DNA from: Diplolepis rosae
Taxonomy: Eukaryota > Arthropoda > Insecta > Hymenoptera > Diplolepididae
Direction: 5' to 3'
Assembly (NCBI GenBank): GCA_030998225.1
Contig: JAPYXD010000250.1
Location: forward strand, 2,108,001 to 2,172,000
DNA length: 64,000 nt
The notes under the pieces are model-generated. The model had not been told where the DNA came from, searched no databases, and was given only the letters and a program-made list of their open reading frames with translations. Each line of letters opens with the position of its first letter. Position 1 is the first letter of the stretch. Made by a program: the position numbers and the translations under genes. Positions 11,831-22,345 of the stretch are shown here, one piece after another.

Positions 11831-12560
11831 TTAAATAATGTTGATGACGTGACATAAAGTTTATGAATTTGCTGAAATGTTAAATAATTCTTCCCAGTGT
11901 GTGATCTGCAAGGACTATTTATTTGAAACTATTTGTTTGTAGAATTTAAATGCAGAATTGGAGGTTAGGTTAATAACCTGTTGTATTCAAGTAGTTTTAT
12001 TTTTTAACTTTCCTTGATTTCACTCAATTAATTTTGAATATTGTAAATTCAGAATAGTAATTAATTGTATTTTTATGTAAATTTGTAAAATAATAATAAT
12101 TTTTTCTCGACACTAACATGGAAAATGGCGGCTTTCGTGGCCTGTTGGGCATTGAGAAAATGATATTATGCAGCAAACTGTGCTGTAATATTGCGAAACT
12201 AAAAAAACACATGAGTAAAGTAACTTACGCACCTGTGATTGGTTGATAGATCGAAGACCTCGAAACCTCGCAAACTGAAAAAAAAGAAAATGAAAAGAAA
12301 AGCGTATAGAATACAACTTCACAACGTTCAAGGTTTTGACAGCTTATAAAGCAGGTTAAAAATCAGTTGAATTTATCGATCGTTACGGAGGACGAAAATA
12401 TTAACGATTCGATCATACTCAAATTAAACGCAGAGGCGATCATCATAGTAACTTTCATTACATTATGCTTTTAAATAAATTTTTTTAACAATGTTTACTC
12501 TGATGTTATTATTGTTTATTGATGAAAAATAATGTTTTCTATTTTGAGAGTTGTTTTTTT
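11831..12560. other. AT-rich spacer, no recognised gene
   Basis: Only short low-complexity frames on the minus strand (12024-12331). No RNA gene or repeat recognised. Confidence 0.4.
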
Positions 12561-12562
12561 GA

Positions 12563-12655
12563 GTAGGGGGGCTCCACCCCCCAAACCCCCGGTGGGGGCT
12601 TTGCCCCCTGCACCCCCACCGGGGCTGCGCCCTGGGCCCTCCTCCCCCCGAGCAA
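12563..12655. repeat. GC-rich palindromic cluster
   Basis: A sharp island of C and G runs in otherwise AT-rich DNA: GGGGGGCTCCACCCCCC, then CCCGGTGGGGGCTTTGCCCC, then CACCGGGGCTGCGCCC. Several short inverted repeats (GGGGGCTTTGCCCCC type) can fold into adjacent hairpins. Both strands are open across it (12463-12663 minus, 12532-12762 plus), giving proline/glycine-rich frames that I regard as by-products of composition. Confidence 0.75.
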
Positions 12656-12659
12656 TTTC

Positions 12660-13575
12660 GCATTTACTCCATGAACTCACTCAAGCCGCCAAATTTCATG
12701 TTCTCATCGAGAAAAATAATATACGCGTCTGCATTCGCTCACTTTCGCCTCTCTACGCGTAATGTACTATTACTTGATACATTCTGTCATAATTACCTTT
12801 CTTGTAATTCTATTTTCTGAGAGTATAAAAACACTGCTTCAAAGGGAAAATGTGGAAACCTAGCCTCAAGTTTGCTTACGTAAGAAAAACTTTGCAGCCG
12901 ACCCGAAATTTATGGATAACTAAATAAATAATTACTTACAGGAAATAACTCTTTAATTCTTTCTTACCTATATCTTAGGTAATAAAGTACATCTATGAAG
13001 GGAAAAATTGTTACTGTCAATATTTTTGGTCGAAATGAGAAATTGAAATTCTATGTTTAGAATTTAGATCCAATACTCTTACAATCTTGCAAATGAAATT
13101 TAAAATACAGATATTAAAATTTCACAAAAGTACAATATAAATCAGATAAATTAATGATACAATCTAAAAATGAAAGAGTTTTAAAACCGTTTGAACTCAA
13201 AATTTTTTCAATTCTCAAAGGCTTTTTTAAGGCCATAAGTGCTTTTTGAAAGTGATTAATTAAAAGCTTACAAAAAATCATATGTGGTCAGATTAAAAAA
13301 TAATGAGGTATTGAAAATTGCTCAATTAGTAATATTTCCAATTTTAAATTGAATAAGTTGGTAAGATTTAAATGAAAATATCTGCAAATAATTATAACGG
13401 TTTCTCCTTACCAAAATTTTAAATGCAAACAATTCCAACTGTAGAATGTCCTGAATTTTTAAGCGTTTTTAAACTACTTACTAAATCTACACAATTTAAA
13501 GTGATTTTATTTATATATCAAAAAAATTTAAATAGTCTTTGGACATTAGAAAACTAGGAAATTTATTCATGAAAA
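12660..13575. other. AT-rich sequence, nothing recognised
   Basis: No frame above 60 residues, no repeat and no RNA gene seen. Confidence 0.5.
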
Positions 13576-13578
13576 TCA

Positions 13579-15071
13579 CTTGAAGTTGCAATTAATGAAA
13601 TATTTCAAATAAAACAATTATTAGCTGAAGGTACTACTAAGTGAATAATTTTATAGACTTTTGAACAATTTTTTCTGTGAAAAAAGGAACGATTCCACTC
13701 CGCTGGGTAACGAGCCCAAGACCTTTCGATTGCTGGTCGAATGCTCTATCATCTGAGCTACGGAGGTTCCACAAAACTTTTCTCACAGAATCTATTTACG
13801 CCAATTTGGCAGCGGATATATCATGAACTATATACAAACCTTTCTAAATCATTTCAGTCGATTGTGTCGATAATTAGAAGAGTGTATCACTCACCATGAT
13901 AACTGAACTCTACCATATCGACCCTATCAACCTGTGATTTAGAATTAACGTCATTTAAGACTAGATGGAATTTTCAATACATATTTGAACAATTTTTTCA
14001 CAGAAAATTTCTTCTTCTGTATTAATTTGAAATGGGTGAACACTTGAGGAACATTCACAGAAAACTATAACAGCGGTCACTGCATTCACTGCCACACGTG
14101 CTTCGAGTCCGAGCATGCCTAATCAAGCTTAAGCGTAGTTGCAGCGTGCGAGCTCGCTCGTTGCAACGCGCGGGACAGATTTTATAAATTAATTACACCT
14201 ACAGTTTTCATTTTTCCATTCCAAAATTTTGCATGCATATTGAAAAAACTCCAACAAAGATTTAAAAACAAAAAAATCGGAAAAAATTAGTTCCAAATTT
14301 AAAAAAAATTCAATTGTTTATAAAAATGTACTATATTGTTGTTACAAAAAAAAACAACGAAATGTGTGCTATAACTTTTTTGAAAGCTTGTACTCTTTCG
14401 CGCATTTCAAGTGCAAGGGTTACATTTTACAGTGAGCTGTTGAAAAAAAAAAATTTTGCCCGAGTGCCAAAATTAAAAAAATTATATCTCAAAATTTTCA
14501 AGTATCACATTGAAAAAAAAATACGTGTCGATTAATTTCGAAGAAAAAGGCAAAAAAAAATGTTTCGTCGAAAAAAAATTTTGACTGTAAATCTCCCATG
14601 AAATGACCCATATGCATTATTATTGAAATAAAGGAAAACATAGATTTTAATTGTTTCAAGAAAACAATTTTAAGTTGATTTAAATTAATGTAACGGTATG
14701 ATAATGCATCAAAAAACTATTTCAAACACCTCAATGAGGGAAGCATTTTTTATTGATTTATCTTCTCCTGCAGATCACAATATTGTGAAGGAAGTCTCGA
14801 CCATACAATTTTGGGAACCAAAACATTGAACGTGATCATATTGAAAAGATTAAAATTTTCAATGTAAGAATTGTTTTCTAAAAAAAATGTAAAATCTATT
14901 TTTGACTTCAGTTCAATAATAATGTATGTATTCATTAATAAAATAAATGAATATATATAATATATATATACAATGCACATATATATAATATATTGACTAA
15001 AATTATGCACTTTTTAGTACCTTCAGCTTATAATTGTTTCATATGAAATATTTCATTAATTGCAACTTGAA
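13579..15071. mobile_element. ~1.5 kb TIR element enclosing a tRNA-like sequence
   Basis: A ~76 bp inverted repeat: 13579-13656 (containing TGAAGTTGCAATTAATGAAA and GCTGAAGGTACTA) is the reverse complement, with a few changes, of 14996-15071. The interior is very AT-rich with one GC-richer patch (14085-14175) and an AT microsatellite (14945-14995). There is no transposase frame, so it would be non-autonomous. The target duplication is not obvious. Confidence 0.75.
13696..13767 (-). tRNA. degenerate tRNA-Ala(AGC)-like gene or tRNA-derived SINE head
   Basis: On the minus strand the 72 nt segment folds as a tRNA. The last five acceptor pairs are intact while pairs 1-2 mismatch. The D arm is GCTC/GAGC, the anticodon stem TTCGA/TCGAA with loop CCAGCAA, and the T stem TTGGG/CCCAG with loop CTCGTTA. 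Aligned to tRNA-Ala, the loop places AGC at the anticodon. The internal A box TAGCTCAGATG fits the consensus. The B box GGCTCGTTACC is degraded, and position 33 is C instead of T, so it is probably a pseudogene. Confidence 0.6.
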
Positions 15072-15089
15072 ATGTAAATATAAGTAAGT

Positions 15090-15470
15090 GCAAGTGGAAT
15101 TTTACGCGCGCGTACGCGCGTGTGTGTACAATGGTTACCGTCGGTATATTCGCTGCGGTGTACAATTCGTCAGGAGCACGGGCCTCCAGGTAGTGCGCGT
15201 AACCACCACTGTTTTCCCCCTCCCCTGGGGTTCGTATGGCCCGTTTATTCGGAATCAAGTCGGTGTCGTCGTAGAGGAGAACGCTCTCAGCGGTATCTGA
15301 GCAGCGCCTCACCCTCGGGTCCCGGCCATGGAGGTATCCAGGGGGCCGGAATTCGGGTGTGTCGGTCGGTCGTTAAACGGAGGGGGAGGTGTCGGCGTTT
15401 CGCAATCGTGGATTTCGGTGTCGGCTTCGTCGTAATGTTTCGTGGCGCGTTCGGTCGAGTTCGGTAGTGT
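15090..15470. other. GC-rich CpG-containing island, no clear gene
   Basis: A ~380 bp GC-rich island with several CG dinucleotides. Open frames exist on both strands (15120-15467 plus; 15028-15312 minus) without recognisable domains. It could be a first exon or promoter of a host gene, or part of an unknown element; the sequence does not decide. A mariner end abuts it at 15474. Confidence 0.3.
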
Positions 15471-15473
15471 TAG

Positions 15474-15716
15474 TCATAATGCTTCCAGTTCTTCATCTTC
15501 AAACTTTTTGGGCTGCCCAGGACGTTCTTCGTCTTCCAAGTCAAAATCACCACTTTTAAATCGTGCAAACCACTTTTGGCACGTTCGCTCAGCTAGAGCA
15601 TGTTCACCATAAACTTCCACCAAAATACGATGACTTTCGGCAGCAGTTTTCTTCATATTAAAGTAATGAAGAAGAACTCCCCGCAAAAACACTTTTTCAG
15701 GCACAAAGTTCAACAT
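15474..15716 (-). pseudogene. mariner transposase N-terminal fragment
   Basis: Eighty residues starting MLNFVPEKVFLRGVLLHYF, with the paired helix-turn-helix start (HYFNMKKTAAESHRIL) and the linker FKSGDFDLEDEERPGQP. These are the hallmarks of DD34D mariner N-termini. The catalytic domain is absent: the fragment is cut at 15474 against the GC-rich island. Upstream to about 15790 may be its 5' UTR and TIR. Confidence 0.85.
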
Positions 15717-15989
15717 ATTTGAGTGAAAAAAAATTATTTTTGTTTAGGCTTTAAATGAATGACATATGCTGAAAAAGACGCACAATGACAGTAGCTTTCC
15801 AATTCATGTTCGGATTATTGGAAAGATGGAATAATAATCAAGTTACGCCATATCTTAGCAAACCGCACGAATTAAGTTATAGATCCAATAATAGTATCTA
15901 TATAAGATTTGGGGTAGGTGCAATATAAAACGTGTGTAAGAGATTCATCATTTTATTAGGTTCAGGATGTTCACAACAAGTTAAATTTT

Positions 15990-18130
15990 TTGATCTAATC
16001 GAGCGCGTGTTAGTCGATTAATATGTAATACTTTTATCTTATTTTTCAATTTGAATTTTAACGTTGTCTTTTCCTAAGACTTCTAAAATTTTATAAGGGC
16101 CGGAATATTGATTTTAAAGTTTTTTTAAGTAATCATCAAATTTTTCTAGTTTTTCGTGCTCTGGAAGGGGTCCGCTTGTGGCTAATTTGAGCCAGTCATC
16201 CAATTCGGAATTTTTATTAACAAATTGTTTCAAATATTCAGCAAGTACATGATGAGATCTTTCTAATGATCCATTTGATTATAGATGAAGAGCTGTTGTT
16301 TCGAATTGACAAATCCTAAATATTTTGCCAATCTTCGGATAAGATTACTTAAGAAACTTTTTCATTGATCAGTAAGAACTGTCCTAGGTGATCCAAAAAT
16401 ACATATAAATTTTTCTACAAGAGCATCTGCTATGGTACTTGAAAAGGAATTAGGGAGTGGTATTGCTGATGAGTACTGACTAATAGAATTTGAATTGTTA
16501 ATATGTATTCATTCAATTTCTCTGTTACTGGCAACGGGCCTACAATTTCCCTGAAAAATTTCTCAAAGGGAGTTCCTGGAGTATCAATTATCATCATAGT
16601 TTCTTTTGTTTTGACGCGTACAATTTTTTTTAGTTGACATTTTGAACAAGTTTGAATATATTTTTAAATATCTAGTTTCATATTTTGCCAATAATAATTT
16701 TGACATATTAAGTGAAGTGAATAAGTCTATACTTCAATATATTTTTTAATGTATCGCACAAATTTTCTTTCAATTCAGACTCCATTGGTAATGCTAAATT
16801 ATACTGTAGTCCTCATAAACCATTAGTTTGTTTTCAGTTGAAACAAAATAAGCACAATTGTCTTCACGCATTGTCAGTTGATCTCGGCATTCGATTATGT
16901 TGCGGTTTGTTATCAGGTTCGTTTGTTTTCTTTGTTAATTTAGAGTCAATATTGCATTTTTTTAAATCGTGTTTTGAATTTTATTTTTGTTCTATTCCTG
17001 ATAATATATTTGAGATAACAAAATTTACGGTATCGTCATCAGAACTTGAATATTGATGGGAGGATTATTTTTCCTCGAATTTTAAAAAAATTTGTGGCTA
17101 CCGGAGATTAGGGATTGCCATCAGAATCTGCCATTGGTATATGTTTGTTTTAAATAGAAAGGATTAGTAGATTTTATAGATTCTTGGGTTTGTAGATTTT
17201 TTGGATTTGGTAGATTTTTTTGCCATAGATTTAGTATATTTTGCAGGTTTTATTTTCATTTCATAATTTTCTTTCATGTTAGCTTCTTCGTTAAAATTTA
17301 AAGAATTCCTTGAATCGTTAGTGTCCTTAGATTCAGAAATATTTGTTTCATTTTCATCCTTTTCAATATTTTCCACAAGATTTCGTAATACAGCATTTGC
17401 ATTAACAATTGTTTTTCCTGCTTTACATAAAACACTGAAGTTATATTCAGCTAATTTAAAGCACCAGCTTGTTACTCAAGAACAGGGGTCTTTTGGGGTT
17501 TGAACCATACTAATGGTCTATGACTGGTTCAATAATTTCTTCTTTATGTGCTAGTCGAAATCTATATTGCTTTGAAAAAATTGGCCGCACGTCTATTGTA
17601 GGAATAGAGTGCATAGCAGCATTAGTTGGTTCTAAAGATTGATCTGGTATTTGAAACCTGTCTGATTGTTTAGTAATAAATTATTTAGCGTAATCTAACT
17701 CTTCTTGATTTAAATCACCCAAACGAAGGAGTTCTTTGACTATATTTATTCGATTAGTACCTATAACTTAATAAAATTGCGATAATATATCTTCTGTGTG
17801 GTTGGAAATAATAAATTTGTTAATTAATTCTTGCAGGGATTTTTTGTTTGTGAAAGTGTTAATTTGATATTTAGACGGTTCAATTTATTAGAGTATTATT
17901 TGATGCAATTAGTCAAAATCTTCTAGCATAACTATAGGAGTTTCTACTTCTATTGGTATAGAAAGTATGTTTGCTACTTTAATATAAGCTTTTCCATTAT
18001 GATTTTCAATAATAGAATTTCCTGCATATATTTCTTCTTGTAAGGAAAGTAAAGATATGAATCTTTCATCTTATTTATATTTTTCTCATTTTAATGTCAG
18101 GTTTACAAATAAGATTCCGCCGTTTTTCAG
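15990..18130 (-). pseudogene. Ty3/gypsy pol remnant (element D): post-protease linker, RT start, RNase H end, integrase
   Basis: Read right to left in drifting frames: a region after the protease (near 18060-17890, SIPIEVETPIVMLEDF), the RT entry (near 17600-17530, KQYRFRLAHKEEIIEPV), then abruptly the RNase H tail (FKLAEYNFSVLCKAGKTI, near 17470-17400), an acidic/lysine-rich linker (17164-17376), and integrase (16720-15990) with YFWQNMKLDI, CSKCQLKKI, GPLPVTEKLNEYIL and the C-terminal SGPYKILEVLG. Almost all of RT is deleted. Stops and shifts are frequent. It is flanked by mariner ends at 15.5-15.8 and 18.2-18.3 kb. Confidence 0.75.
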
Positions 18131-18159
18131 AAAGAATTGGGCATTTATTGTGAAATTGC

Positions 18160-18345
18160 TTAATGAGTCACTGCTAATGTACGTGTAAGTTCTTCTTGCG
18201 TTTGGCACAAATCTTGATCCAATAATGCTTCCAATTTCGCAGCTTCGTACACTTTCGGCCTTCCGCTACGTTCTTTCTCTTCGATGTCAAATTCACCGTT
18301 CTTAAACACTATAAGCGTGTAAAAAACTATAAAAACTCTCTGAAA
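18160..18345 (-). pseudogene. mariner transposase fragment (DNA-binding region)
   Basis: Contains FKNGEFDIEEKERSGRPKVY followed by LDQDLCQTQEELTRTL, the linker and second helix-turn-helix of a DD34D mariner. It is truncated on both sides and adjoins the gypsy pol remnant. The hydrophobic start of the open frame is unlikely to be transposase. Confidence 0.8.
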
Positions 18346-18498
18346 AAAAAAAATTCTCAAATTTTTAAAACATGGTAAAAAAAGTGTGTTAATTCTCCAC
18401 GTACAAAAGCTTTATTTTTAGAAATAATTACTTTCCACTTGAAAAAATATTGTGAGGGTATATACATACCTATAAGATTATCGAAATAAACCTGTATA

Positions 18499-19268
18499 CA
18501 GGGTGTCTAAAAAGTCCCGGGACTTGAAGTTGACCTTCATGGCTTTTCAAGGTCAAATTTGTTTTTTTAAATGGAAACCCCCTTTTTTTCATCTTCAATC
18601 GATAGAGCGGAAAATTCTACGTTCAGATACGTACCCAAGTCATAGGTCAATTGTAACGTTCAAGGTCAATTAGAGGTTATTTGAAATAAACAAAGTTTTC
18701 CAAGAGGTCAGTACAATTCCTGAAGTATTTTTCAACGAAGAATTCAACGGTGACCTTCATTTTGACCTTGAAGTTGACCTTCATGGCTTTTTGAAGGTCA
18801 AATTGGTTTTTTAAAAATGGAATCCCCCTTTTTTCTCATCTGCAATCGATAGAAAGAAAAATACTACGTTCAAGTACGTACCTAAGTCATAGGTCAATTG
18901 TAACGTTCAAGGTCAATTAGAGATTATTTGAAATTAACAAAGTTTTCCAAGAGGTCAGTGCAATTCCTGAAGTAAATTTCAACGAGGAATTCAATGGTGA
19001 CCTTCATTTTGACCTTGAAGTTGACCTTCATGGCTTTTTGAAGGTCAAATTTGTTTTTTTTAAATGGATACCCCCATTTTTTCTCATCTGCAATCGATAG
19101 AAAGAAAAATACTACGTTCAAGTACGTACCCAAGTCATAGGTCAATTGTAACGTTCAAGGTCAATTAGAGATTATTTGAAATTAACAAAGTTTTCCAAGA
19201 GGTCAGTGCAATTCCTGAAGTATTTTTCAACGAAGAATTCAACGGTGACCTTCATTTTGACCTTGAAG
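18499..19268. mobile_element. non-autonomous element end with three ~245 bp tandem repeats
   Basis: Starts with CAGGGTGTCTAAAAAGTCCC (18499), an end shared in inverted orientation with the copy at 43868-44184. The unit starting at GTTGACCTTCATGGCTTTT repeats with ends at 18540, 18784 and 19031 (periods 244 and 247), and a fourth copy begins at about 19257. Each unit holds several TGACCTTGA/TCAAGGTCA motifs. The right boundary is lost near 19268. Open frames inside are non-coding shadows. Confidence 0.8.
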
Positions 19269-19499
19269 TTGTAATGATATTTCGAGGTTAGGGGATTATG
19301 GGGCTACGAAATTACTAATTCGGAGAAAGGGGGTTGAAAGTAGCACGAAGTAGATGATTTTATTGCTTCAAGTAAATTTTTTGGTGTTTTTTGAGGTTAT
19401 GCCAAAATCCTGACGTGTAGGAGTTCAACGGGTTGCGGATTCGGTTTCATCGGGAAAAAATACATAGGAATATCATACTGGAATCCACGGCTCAGAAAA

Positions 19500-19800
19500 A
19501 AAAGTTTTTTTTGTGGGCCTGTGTTATAAACTTCTTTTCCTCTAATCTACATGTAAATTTTTCGGTACACGTCCTTGGATCAGCCCCAAATTCTTTGCTG
19601 TTGTAACGTCATCTACAGTCTTACTTTTCACAGCAATAGCCCAAGCAACTTTTGAAAATATATCGATAATAGTTACGATGTGTTTATAACGGCTATTTTT
19701 CTTCTCTTTAGGTACGAGTTTAGTAGTATTTTAACGAAATTTGCTTGCCAAGGTTGCATCTCAAAAATTCCGTGACATTAAACAAATTTTGTTTTTTTTT
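19500..19800 (-). pseudogene. Polinton/Maverick-like integrase fragment
   Basis: Minus-strand frames give QPWQANFVKIL, then KHIVTIIDIFSKVAWAIAVK and VPKNLHVD. The pattern W-Q-x-D/N-[LF]-V, then I-D-x-F-S-K-x-x-W-A, then P-x-x-L-x-x-D is typical of the retroviral-type integrases of Polinton/Maverick elements rather than gypsy pol. The first catalytic aspartate reads N and a stop lies near the second, so it is inactive. No other Polinton genes are seen nearby. Some gypsy lineages could give a similar pattern, so assignment is moderate. Confidence 0.5.
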
Positions 19801-19869
19801 TATCATCAATAAAAATTTTCCGTGATTGTAAAAATATATATTTATTAACAAAAGTATTTTAAGTAAGCA

Positions 19870-20637
19870 CCATGAAAAAGATGGACGAGAATATATAAAT
19901 CTTGAAATACTTAGTGATTACCCTGGCTTGGAAATTGGTCGGTGATGAAATGAGTTCAGTAGATTGGATGTGAATACTTGAGTCCTCACTTGTAGACGTT
20001 GAGATAATTTCAGTCAGATCGGAAATTTGTGGTACAGCCGGTTAAGATAGTCGATTCTCTGATCCCAGGTTTTAGAGAATTTGGAAGGCGATTCCACTTC
20101 ACTTTTTACAGTCGTTGAACTTGGCGTCGAAGTAGAACTGATCCGACTAGCCGTGAATAATTTGATGAGGCTGGACTGAACTGCACTGACTGGACTGAAC
20201 TCGCGGTAAGAAGTGATGACACTGAACTGGACTCGCGTTGGTTACATTGAAGAAATCGGACGTTGACTAACTGACTGAACTGACTTCTATTAGAACCTTC
20301 GCTTTTTATAGGCCCAAAGTATGTCAATTATGGTAGGGGTAAAAGACCAGTTGTGCCACCTTTTCCATATTTGGTATTGAAGCTTATGATCGGATGAGTT
20401 GCCTTCTCCGATGACTCACGCTCTGATGAAATTTATTACCTGGCATTAATGTCACAGCCAAATATATCAATTCTATTTTAATCTGCCTTTCGATTTTAAC
20501 GATCTTCCTATTTCTTATTAGATCTTGCTGTATCTTGAGTCGATATAATTACGCTCGCGGTAATGTTGCCTTGATCCCTTCATTGGTTCCTTAATTTGTT
20601 TTTTACTCTGGGTGGTAGAGTCGTGGGATGTGACAGA
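19870..20637 (-). mobile_element. LTR (family L1), minus orientation, boundaries partly resolved
   Basis: The right end reads GGGATGTGACA (20627-20637). On the minus strand a TATA box CTATAAAAAGCG (near 20300-20310) is followed about 30 bases later by the initiator TCAGT. The sequence is related to the segments at 26800-27287 and 38270-39078 (shared: GGCATTAATGT, TGGACTGAACTCGC, TTGCCTTGATC). The left end is uncertain: a stretch back to 19270 could belong to it. Confidence 0.65.
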
Positions 20638-20639
20638 TA

Positions 20640-21235
20640 ATGTAAGATAATTAAAGATAATTATCCAAATACTGTATAGCCGCCCCTATATCTGATATAT
20701 CGGCAACTGCAGTCGCCCCTGAGGCTATACTTACAGGTAGGGGTGGAAGTTTTACTAACAATTTACTGAAAAAATTGTCAAAAATTTCTGGAGTACAACA
20801 GGTAACCATTTCAGGGTATAGACCACAATTAAACAGATCTCTAGAAGGAAGTCATGCTGTATCGATGTATTGTATAAGGTCATACGCTGAAACGCACCAT
20901 GATTAGGATCAACTTTCACCCTTCGCGTTGTTATAGCAATCTGAAAAACCACGCGCATCCCCAGTTCATACGCAGATCACGAAAAACTGGAAACCGAAAG
21001 GACGTATCTACAAGAATTAATATTAAATTTATCCGGAATGACATTGATAGTTGCTAGTAATTCAGATCAGGTCTACGTTAAAGAAGAAACTAAAACCTAC
21101 GGAAAACTAGATAATGAATACCATTGACCCTACACTCTTGTAAAAATGTTAGATAAGCAAAACGCAATCCACGAAAAATCCTACGGAAAATTATTCCAAA
21201 GACACCTAGATAAACTCAAGCTAGAATATAGCTAA
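20640..21235 (+). pseudogene. Ty3/gypsy integrase remnant (element C), plus strand
   Basis: Plus-strand frames contain GRGGSFTNNLLKKLSKISGV, SGYRPQLNRSLEGSH, then DQLSPFALL, and a C-terminal domain with KLDNEYH and PYTLVKMLDKQNAI. This is the second half of a gypsy integrase core (D, then the glutamate in the SLExSH motif) and its C-terminal domain. The catalytic aspartate of TDQGS reads G in TGRGGS, so it is inactive. It begins immediately after an LTR end and is the only gypsy pol remnant on the plus strand. Confidence 0.8.
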
Positions 21236-21239
21236 GAAA

Positions 21240-22345
21240 AAGATCTTAATTACAATATCCTTCCTAGGCAAAACCACGATGTCTGTCATTTCCACACAAC
21301 CACCCAAGGGATTTATATATTCTACCACTACCCAGCCCAAAGGTGAAATAGAATCATTGCGATTCGTCATAAGGCATCTTGAGGAAAGAACGGTGAAATA
21401 CGGTATCACTAAACCAAAATATATTCTTGACCAAACAGTCGATCACGACTACCTCACGTAACTCCTTAAAATTTATAAATGTGAGGATTGTTGCGTAAAC
21501 TGGTACTCAAGAGGGCTCACCGACTGCTTGATCAACACGAAGTAGCAAAGGAAGGCTTCTGGTGTCCTCCGGAAGGAGACAAAAATAATAACTTAATTTC
21601 CCTAACCTCCTAACATAAATCTTCCTTTGTCACACAAGGATAATGGTGAAGCACCATATTAATGTCACATATAAGATCAAAGTTCAAAAAGTTCAAAGCC
21701 TTAGGCACTTTTATTAATAACATATACTTATTTTTATGCGCCTCCGGTGCATGAACGCGTTTTTATGCTACAGTTGAGAGTAGTGTAGTGTTGTACATTA
21801 CGATACAGAGGAACATAATGTAAAAATTGAACTGCGCATGCGCCTATTACGATGCAGCGGAGCATAAGCTTCTTATTCTTCTTCTTCTTCGTACAGCGTT
21901 GGCACCGTACAGACAAAGCCTTGTACATTTGAACTGCGCATGCGTCTAATAAAATACGCTACTACTACACAAGATCGAGAAAATCAAAACGGTCGGAAGT
22001 ATTCGCGAAATGTCAAGTGAGATGGACGATAATCACAGCAAGTTCGTCCTTTTCAGATTGGATTTGAGTGTACGCAGAAAAACTCGTAAATGCGCCTCAG
22101 TCACATAAACTAGAATATGCGCCAATGCACGCAATTCGGGTAATTACGAGACTCGCTTAAAATCCTTGCAAGACTGATCGCGCCTTGGCTTTGCCTCTGC
22201 TACGCCTCGACTACGCCTTGGCTTTGATCTCCTGCGAGCATTGTCGCTCGTCGTGTAATAATCCTCATTATGCGATTGCATTAGCAATTGCAAGGATATG
22301 CTGGAGTTGGACTTACCCAACGAAATAATTTCTCCAAAGGCCATA
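21240..22345. other. unresolved sequence between integrase and env-like remnants
   Basis: Expected position of the N-terminal part of element C's envelope gene, but I cannot recognise one. The frame at 21279-21461 (60 residues, MSVISTQPPKGF start) reads like coding sequence but is unidentified. ACTGCGCATGCGYCTA occurs twice (21830 and 21934). A short imperfect repeat of CCTTGGCTTTGCCTCTGCTA type lies at 22175-22230. Confidence 0.35.

Noticed and set aside
12463..12762. Proline/glycine-rich frames on both strands
   Set aside because: By-products of the GC-rich palindromic cluster; both strands are open only because of its composition.
13696..13767. Functional tRNA-Ala gene
   Set aside because: Mismatched outer acceptor pairs, C at position 33 and a degraded B box argue for a pseudogene or SINE.
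18924..19145. 73-residue minus-strand ORF in the 245 bp repeats
   Set aside because: Only open because of repeat composition; not open in neighbouring units.
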